Shown here piece after piece: positions 6,742-9,604 of a stretch of DNA of 9,604 bases. This DNA comes from CAYVZU01 sp964455935 (lineage in GTDB: Bacteria > Fibrobacterota > CAYVZU01). Location of the stretch: positions 1 through 9,604 of the forward strand of contig CAYVZU010000141.1 of assembly GCA_964455935.1 (NCBI GenBank), in the 5' to 3' direction. How positions within the stretch are numbered: position 1 is the first letter of the stretch; each line of letters begins with the position of its first letter. The notes under the pieces were generated by a model. The model was not told the origin of the DNA, did not search any database, and saw only the letters and a program-made list of their open reading frames with translations. A program made the translations under genes and the position numbers.

Positions 6742-7209
6742 CTATGACAGCGAGATAATAATACGCTGAGCTTCAATGCGGGCCGAAAAAGCGCGTAGCC
6801 CGGTGGATGCGGGTCCCGAAACCAGGTTTCCACTGCCATCGAACCGAGAGCCATGGCATGGACAAATCACCGCACCACTCTGGGGAAGGTCCACCTGACA
6901 ATGCTGGTGAGGACAGTTTGACGAAAATGCCGCTACCTGGCTTTCAGATATTCGGTGCACGATCAAGGGTTTTGATTGCCCTTGCGCTGTCACATAGGCG
7001 GCCCCGCCGGCCGATTCCAAAGCAGCATATGTCTGTGTTGTTGTGTCCAATGTAAGCTCTGTGCCATTTGTTTGGCTAGGCGGATTTCCAGGATCCGTAA
7101 CGGAACTCGTCTTGGCACAGCCTCTAAAAAGGCCTGCGACCGTTAGGGTGGCAGCCGATCCGCATAGCAGACCAAGAAACCTTTTCCTCGTTATTTTTCG
7201 TCTATTCAT
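6742..7209 (-). CDS. Exported Rieske [2Fe-2S] protein
   Basis: A 155-residue Rieske-type iron-sulfur protein, predicted to face the periplasm and carry electrons. Cluster ligands are complete: box one C99-P-H101-Q-H-C104 and box two C116-P-C118-H119-G-S. The spare cysteines, 104 and 118, are placed to form the disulfide seen in cytochrome bc-type Rieske proteins. The N-terminus ITRKRFLGLLCGSAATLTVA looks like a Tat signal or anchor, with Arg-Lys-Arg in place of a strict twin Arg, followed by a lipobox-like LFRGC31. A low-complexity Thr/Pro/Asn linker (about 34-50) precedes the domain. ATG 7209 has AAGGGGG about 7 nt upstream. No cytochrome b partner is present, so membership of a bc complex is not supported. 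It lies downstream, on the same strand, of the predicted outer-membrane protein. Confidence 0.9.
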   Translation of the reverse strand: MNRRKITRKRFLGLLCGSAATLTVAGLFRGCAKTSSVTDPGNPPSQTNGTELTLDTTTQTYAALESAGGAAYVTAQGQSKPLIVHRISESQVAAFSSNCPHQHCQVDLPQSGAVICPCHGSRFDGSGNLVSGPASTGLRAFSARIEAQRIIISLS

Positions 7210-7426
7210 CAGCGCCCCCTTTTTTTTGAACCCAAGCCAGCGAAGCTGGAAAAGGCCGATAGACTATTCGCTTTGGACAAGCCCATTCTCAAGTTATCTA
7301 GGTTAAAAAACACGGTTATTGAGCACGAAGATTCCAAAACCACTGTAGATTCATAATAAATCAAGCCATGAAATTTGCACGGTGACTCACATTCCGTCAA
7401 ATAAGAAAGCCGACGCGCACTCCACT
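7210..7426. other. Intergenic region between outer-membrane protein and Rieske genes
   Basis: Contains an 8-A run (minus strand) just before the Rieske Shine-Dalgarno and a small hairpin, CCAGC-GAA-GCTGG, at 7237-7249 in the Rieske leader. That hairpin lacks a U-tract in either direction and is not a terminator. No confident promoter was found, so it is unclear whether the two genes share one transcript. Confidence 0.35.
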
Positions 7427-8170
7427 TCAATTGCCAAACCGGCGCCGAATACTAAATCCCAGATGCGCCGCTGTGTCATCAACAGGATCGAGAAGCCGGT
7501 ACAATCCAATTTCATCCGCATTGGAAATAAAGAAATCGAACGCGTGTCCATACGTTCGCAATTGAATCCCAGTAGTAAAAGCGCCCGTAAACCCGCTTCC
7601 TTTGGCCGGCTCAAGGTATGGCATGTATTCCAAAATCACATGCAAGAATTCAAACGCCCTTGCCGCCGCTCCAAACGCCAAACCGGCTTGGTTTGCGCTT
7701 TGGCAGTAGAAGACATTTTGCGTAAACTCCAAGCCCTGCCACAGGATCTTTTCCTGAATGCTCAGATTCGCGAAGCTAAAGAAGGCCCTTGAATCATCAA
7801 CGAAGTTCTTTTCGTTGTACAAGAAAGCCTCAATCTGACCCCGCAGTGGTATTGAAGCCCAGGAATGAAAACCGCGCACCCCCAGCCCCAATTCGCGGTG
7901 GCGATAAACATAAGAAGCAGCGAACTCCACATGTGGAAACACCACAACCCGTTCAGCCAGGGCTACATTCGCGCCGCTGGCAGTACCCAGAAAATTATCA
8001 AGCGAGATCTCGTTGATTCCGCCATTAAACCTATGTTCGACACAGAATTCCGACTGGTACGGAACAAAGGTGCTTGGAGTTGAAAGCGATGGCAGCGCTG
8101 CCTCTACCTCTCCTCCCCAGAACGCACAAATAACCAAAAGAGCGGCTAAACCTTTTGGGTTTTTGTTCAT
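7427..8170 (-). CDS. Predicted outer-membrane beta-barrel protein, DUF5777-like
   Basis: A 247-residue exported protein. A clear Sec signal peptide occupies residues 1-24 (KNPKGLAALLVICAFWGG, cut near VEA-A). The mature part is built of alternating amphipathic strands rich in aromatic residues and Gly, ending in Arg-Arg-Arg-Phe-Gly-Asn, as expected of a small outer-membrane barrel. Stretches such as FCVEHRFNGG, the run of alternating residues before YVYRHRELGLGVRGF, and HAFDFFISNADEIGLY resemble DUF5777-family proteins, which often accompany periplasmic electron-transfer genes; that assignment is from memory of the family's look, not a search. ATG 8170 is chosen over an upstream in-frame start at 8230 because the signal peptide begins there and GGGGGGAT lies upstream. 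Function is unknown; it probably acts with the Rieske protein downstream. Confidence 0.75.
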   Translation of the reverse strand: MNKNPKGLAALLVICAFWGGEVEAALPSLSTPSTFVPYQSEFCVEHRFNGGINEISLDNFLGTASGANVALAERVVVFPHVEFAASYVYRHRELGLGVRGFHSWASIPLRGQIEAFLYNEKNFVDDSRAFFSFANLSIQEKILWQGLEFTQNVFYCQSANQAGLAFGAAARAFEFLHVILEYMPYLEPAKGSGFTGAFTTGIQLRTYGHAFDFFISNADEIGLYRLLDPVDDTAAHLGFSIRRRFGN

Positions 8171-8269
8171 GCTTTTGATCCCCCCGGTTAATTGCTGATG
8201 GTAAGAATAATAATATTTCGGAACCGCCAATTCCTTTCTTGCTACCCCGCGTTGAGCGGTTTTTGGCTC

Positions 8270-8299
8270 TTGCCTCTTTATTTGTCATTCCAGTATTAT
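8270..8299 (+). promoter_or_regulatory. Possible sigma-70 promoter for bfr
   Basis: TTGCCT (8270-8275), 18-bp spacer, TATTAT (8294-8299). It would give a leader of about 80 nt before the bfr start. No Fur-box-like palindrome was recognised nearby. Weak prediction. Confidence 0.35.
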
Positions 8300-8387
8300 C
8301 CCACAAGCGCACAAGCGCAAGCGATGCGGACAGCAACTCCGAAAAGAGCAAGACAAACGGAAACCTATACCCCTGCAAGGAGGCCCA

Positions 8388-8858
8388 ATGAAAGGCAATC
8401 CAGGACTCATCGAGAAGCTCAATTCCCTTTTGGCTGACGAACTGACCGCAATAAACCAGTATATGGTCCATTCGGAGATGAGCGCCAACTGGGGTTACGA
8501 AAAACTCCACAAACACTTCGAGAAACGCGCCATCGAAGAAATGAGACATGCGGAAAAATTGATTGGGCGGATTCTCTTTTTGGAGGGTTTGCCCATTGTT
8601 TCGGAACTGCGAAAGATCGTGATTGGCAAAGACGCCCCCAAACAGCTCGAAAGCGATCACAATCTCGAAAGCGGCGCAATCAAATCCTACAACGAAACGA
8701 TTCTGCTGGCCGGCGAGGTCAGGGATTTTGCCACGCGCGAACTCCTGGAAAGTATTCTCAAGGATGAAGACCGGCACATCGACGACATTGAAGCCCTTCA
8801 AGACCAGATTTCACACATGACGCTTGGCGTTTTTCTTTCCACGCAAGTCGAGGAATAA
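8388..8858 (+). CDS. bfr: Bacterioferritin
   Basis: A 156-residue bacterioferritin that assembles into a 24-subunit cytosolic shell, oxidises Fe(II) and stores the mineral core. Strong signatures are MKGNPGLIEKLNSLLADELT at the start, AINQY, EEMRHAEKLIGRILFLEGLP and KDEDRHID. All di-iron ferroxidase ligands are present: Glu18, Glu51, His54, Glu94, Glu127 and His130. The heme-ligand Met52 is kept, so it is Bfr proper rather than a non-heme ferritin. Length is close to the E. coli protein (158). ATG 8388 has a perfect AAGGAGG 4 nt upstream. The gene is flanked by its own candidate promoter and terminator and has no bacterioferritin-associated ferredoxin (bfd) beside it. It is divergent from the outer-membrane protein gene. 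Confidence 0.97.
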   Translation: MKGNPGLIEKLNSLLADELTAINQYMVHSEMSANWGYEKLHKHFEKRAIEEMRHAEKLIGRILFLEGLPIVSELRKIVIGKDAPKQLESDHNLESGAIKSYNETILLAGEVRDFATRELLESILKDEDRHIDDIEALQDQISHMTLGVFLSTQVEE

Positions 8859-8868
8859 TCTTCACCAG

Positions 8869-8906
8869 CCTGCGGTTGCGCTCCCAATGCGCAGCCGCAG
8901 GTTTTT
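8869..8906 (+). terminator. Intrinsic terminator after bfr
   Basis: Stem CCTGCGG-TT-GCGC pairing with GCGC-AG-CCGCAGG around the loop TCCCAAT, followed by TTTTT. It begins 11 bp after the bfr stop. The 131 bp from here to the convergent gene's stop hold no gene I can support. Confidence 0.88.
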
Positions 8907-9037
8907 GCTCCGTTCCCACGAATGGCCGAGCCCTACAAACGGGTTTTGCAGTTCCTTCGGCAATGGGTCGGAAGAACCCAAAAAACCCAGGATTTCGGAA
9001 TCGGCCGGACTTCCTATCCTAATCCGCCAAACAAATT

Positions 9038-9604
9038 TTATTTCGCTTTCAAAATCCTGCTGTCAAAGGAGGCGACGATCTGCTGGCCGGGCTGGACAAA
9101 CAAAAAGGACTCCGGGTCCCAGGGACCGTTGAGAAGCCGCTGGATCAATCCCGGGTCGCCCTTGAGTTCGTCATAGGTCCATTGAAGCCATTGGGCGCAC
9201 TCGCGGGTATATTCTTTGTAGCCCCGATTATCGCCAAAACCAAGATCGGTGTATGCGGCGTTTGAATAGGCTTTGAACCAGCCCTGCTCAACTTCCATCA
9301 AGTAGCGGGCGTTTTCTTCCCCGTACTTTTCCACATAGCTGCGGAATGCCTGCTCGTAGCGTTCCCTGCCCGGCTGGGTGCTTGTATCAATCCATCCCGG
9401 CGAATACCAGTACGTACCCGGGTGCGTGTCGAAGTATTCCTTGTAGCGCTCTTTTGACCCCAGCAGGAAGGTAATGCAATCGTGGGCCCGCACCGCCACA
9501 AGGGGAATTGAGCGGGCTTGGACTCCGGCAAGTCCGTTGCTGCACAGGCCGTAGCCGATCAGCAACGCATCGCAGCCTTCCTTGGCAGCGTCAATGGCGG
9601 ATTG
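9038..9604 (-). CDS. DUF1638-family protein (C-terminal part, runs off window)
   Basis: The C-terminal 188 residues or so of a larger protein; the frame remains open through the right edge (AIDAAKEGCDALLIGYGLCS), so the start is outside the window. It resembles the DUF1638 family by GYGLCSNGLAGV, IPLVAVRAHDCITFLLGS, THPGTYWYSPGWID and the C-terminal VQPGQQIVASFD. The GLCSNG cysteine and the RAHDC segment look like a conserved, possibly metal- or cofactor-binding, pocket. The function of the family is unsettled; I recall members near corrinoid-dependent methyltransferase genes, but no such neighbour is visible here. No signal peptide can be assessed. It is convergent with bfr, separated from it by the bfr terminator. 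Confidence 0.85.
   Translation of the reverse strand, partial: QSAIDAAKEGCDALLIGYGLCSNGLAGVQARSIPLVAVRAHDCITFLLGSKERYKEYFDTHPGTYWYSPGWIDTSTQPGRERYEQAFRSYVEKYGEENARYLMEVEQGWFKAYSNAAYTDLGFGDNRGYKEYTRECAQWLQWTYDELKGDPGLIQRLLNGPWDPESFLFVQPGQQIVASFDSRILKAK

Noticed and set aside
7237..7249. CCAGC-GAA-GCTGG hairpin as a terminator for the outer-membrane gene
   Set aside because: No T-run follows the stem in either direction and the stem is only 5 bp.
7382..7792. A 136-codon plus-strand open frame
   Set aside because: It is antisense to the predicted outer-membrane protein, which has a clear signal peptide and Shine-Dalgarno.
8031..8801. A 256-codon minus-strand open frame across bfr and the start of the outer-membrane gene
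   Set aside because: It is antisense to bacterioferritin, whose ligands and Shine-Dalgarno are unmistakable.
8922..9176. An 84-codon plus-strand frame starting MAEPYKRVLQFLRQ
   Set aside because: The beginning looks mildly natural, but it lacks a Shine-Dalgarno and its second half is antisense to the DUF1638 gene.

Overview
The window reads like a chromosomal stretch of a Gram-negative bacterium of moderate GC content. The evidence is a signal-peptide-bearing protein that looks like an outer-membrane barrel, a periplasmic-type Rieske protein, heme-binding bacterioferritin, a probable sigma-54 promoter and purine-rich Shine-Dalgarno sites. The DUF1638 and MASE3-kinase families occur in anaerobic or environmental lineages such as Desulfobacterota and neighbouring phyla, but I cannot fix the phylum from sequence alone. 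No tRNA, rRNA, CRISPR array, complete mobile element or replication origin was seen.

Left part (1-2200): after a dubious small minus-strand frame comes a compact plus-strand type II restriction-modification pair. It consists of an XhoI/PaeR7I-family endonuclease (recognition sequence expected to be CTCGAG) followed 4 bp later by a beta-class DNA methyltransferase with a TSPPY catalytic motif. One CTCGAG site lies in the window, inside the histidine kinase gene.

Middle (2200-4260): a minus-strand aldo/keto reductase of the YghZ/Gpr type and a plus-strand Hsp20 small heat-shock gene diverge from a shared 224-bp region. That region carries a good sigma-70-like promoter for the reductase and a sigma-54-like -24/-12 element for hsp20. 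Hsp20 ends in a strong intrinsic terminator. A minus-strand STAS-domain (anti-sigma-factor antagonist-like) gene follows, disrupted by two frameshifts.

Right-middle (4260-6740): a membrane MASE3-PAS-HisKA-HATPase histidine kinase diverges from the STAS pseudogene and has no response regulator beside it. Just after it is a 57-codon fragment of a REP-associated (IS200-like, Y1) transposase.

Right (6740-9604): two minus-strand genes encode a Rieske [2Fe-2S] exported protein and a predicted outer-membrane barrel resembling DUF5777, perhaps a small envelope redox unit. Bacterioferritin (bfr), plus strand with its own terminator, follows. Last is the C-terminal part of a DUF1638 protein, which runs off the right edge. 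The recurring theme is stress and redox housekeeping plus mobile or decaying modules. I do not see one continuous new system; the most unusual items are the nuclease/methyltransferase pairing, the broken STAS gene and the transposase remnant.
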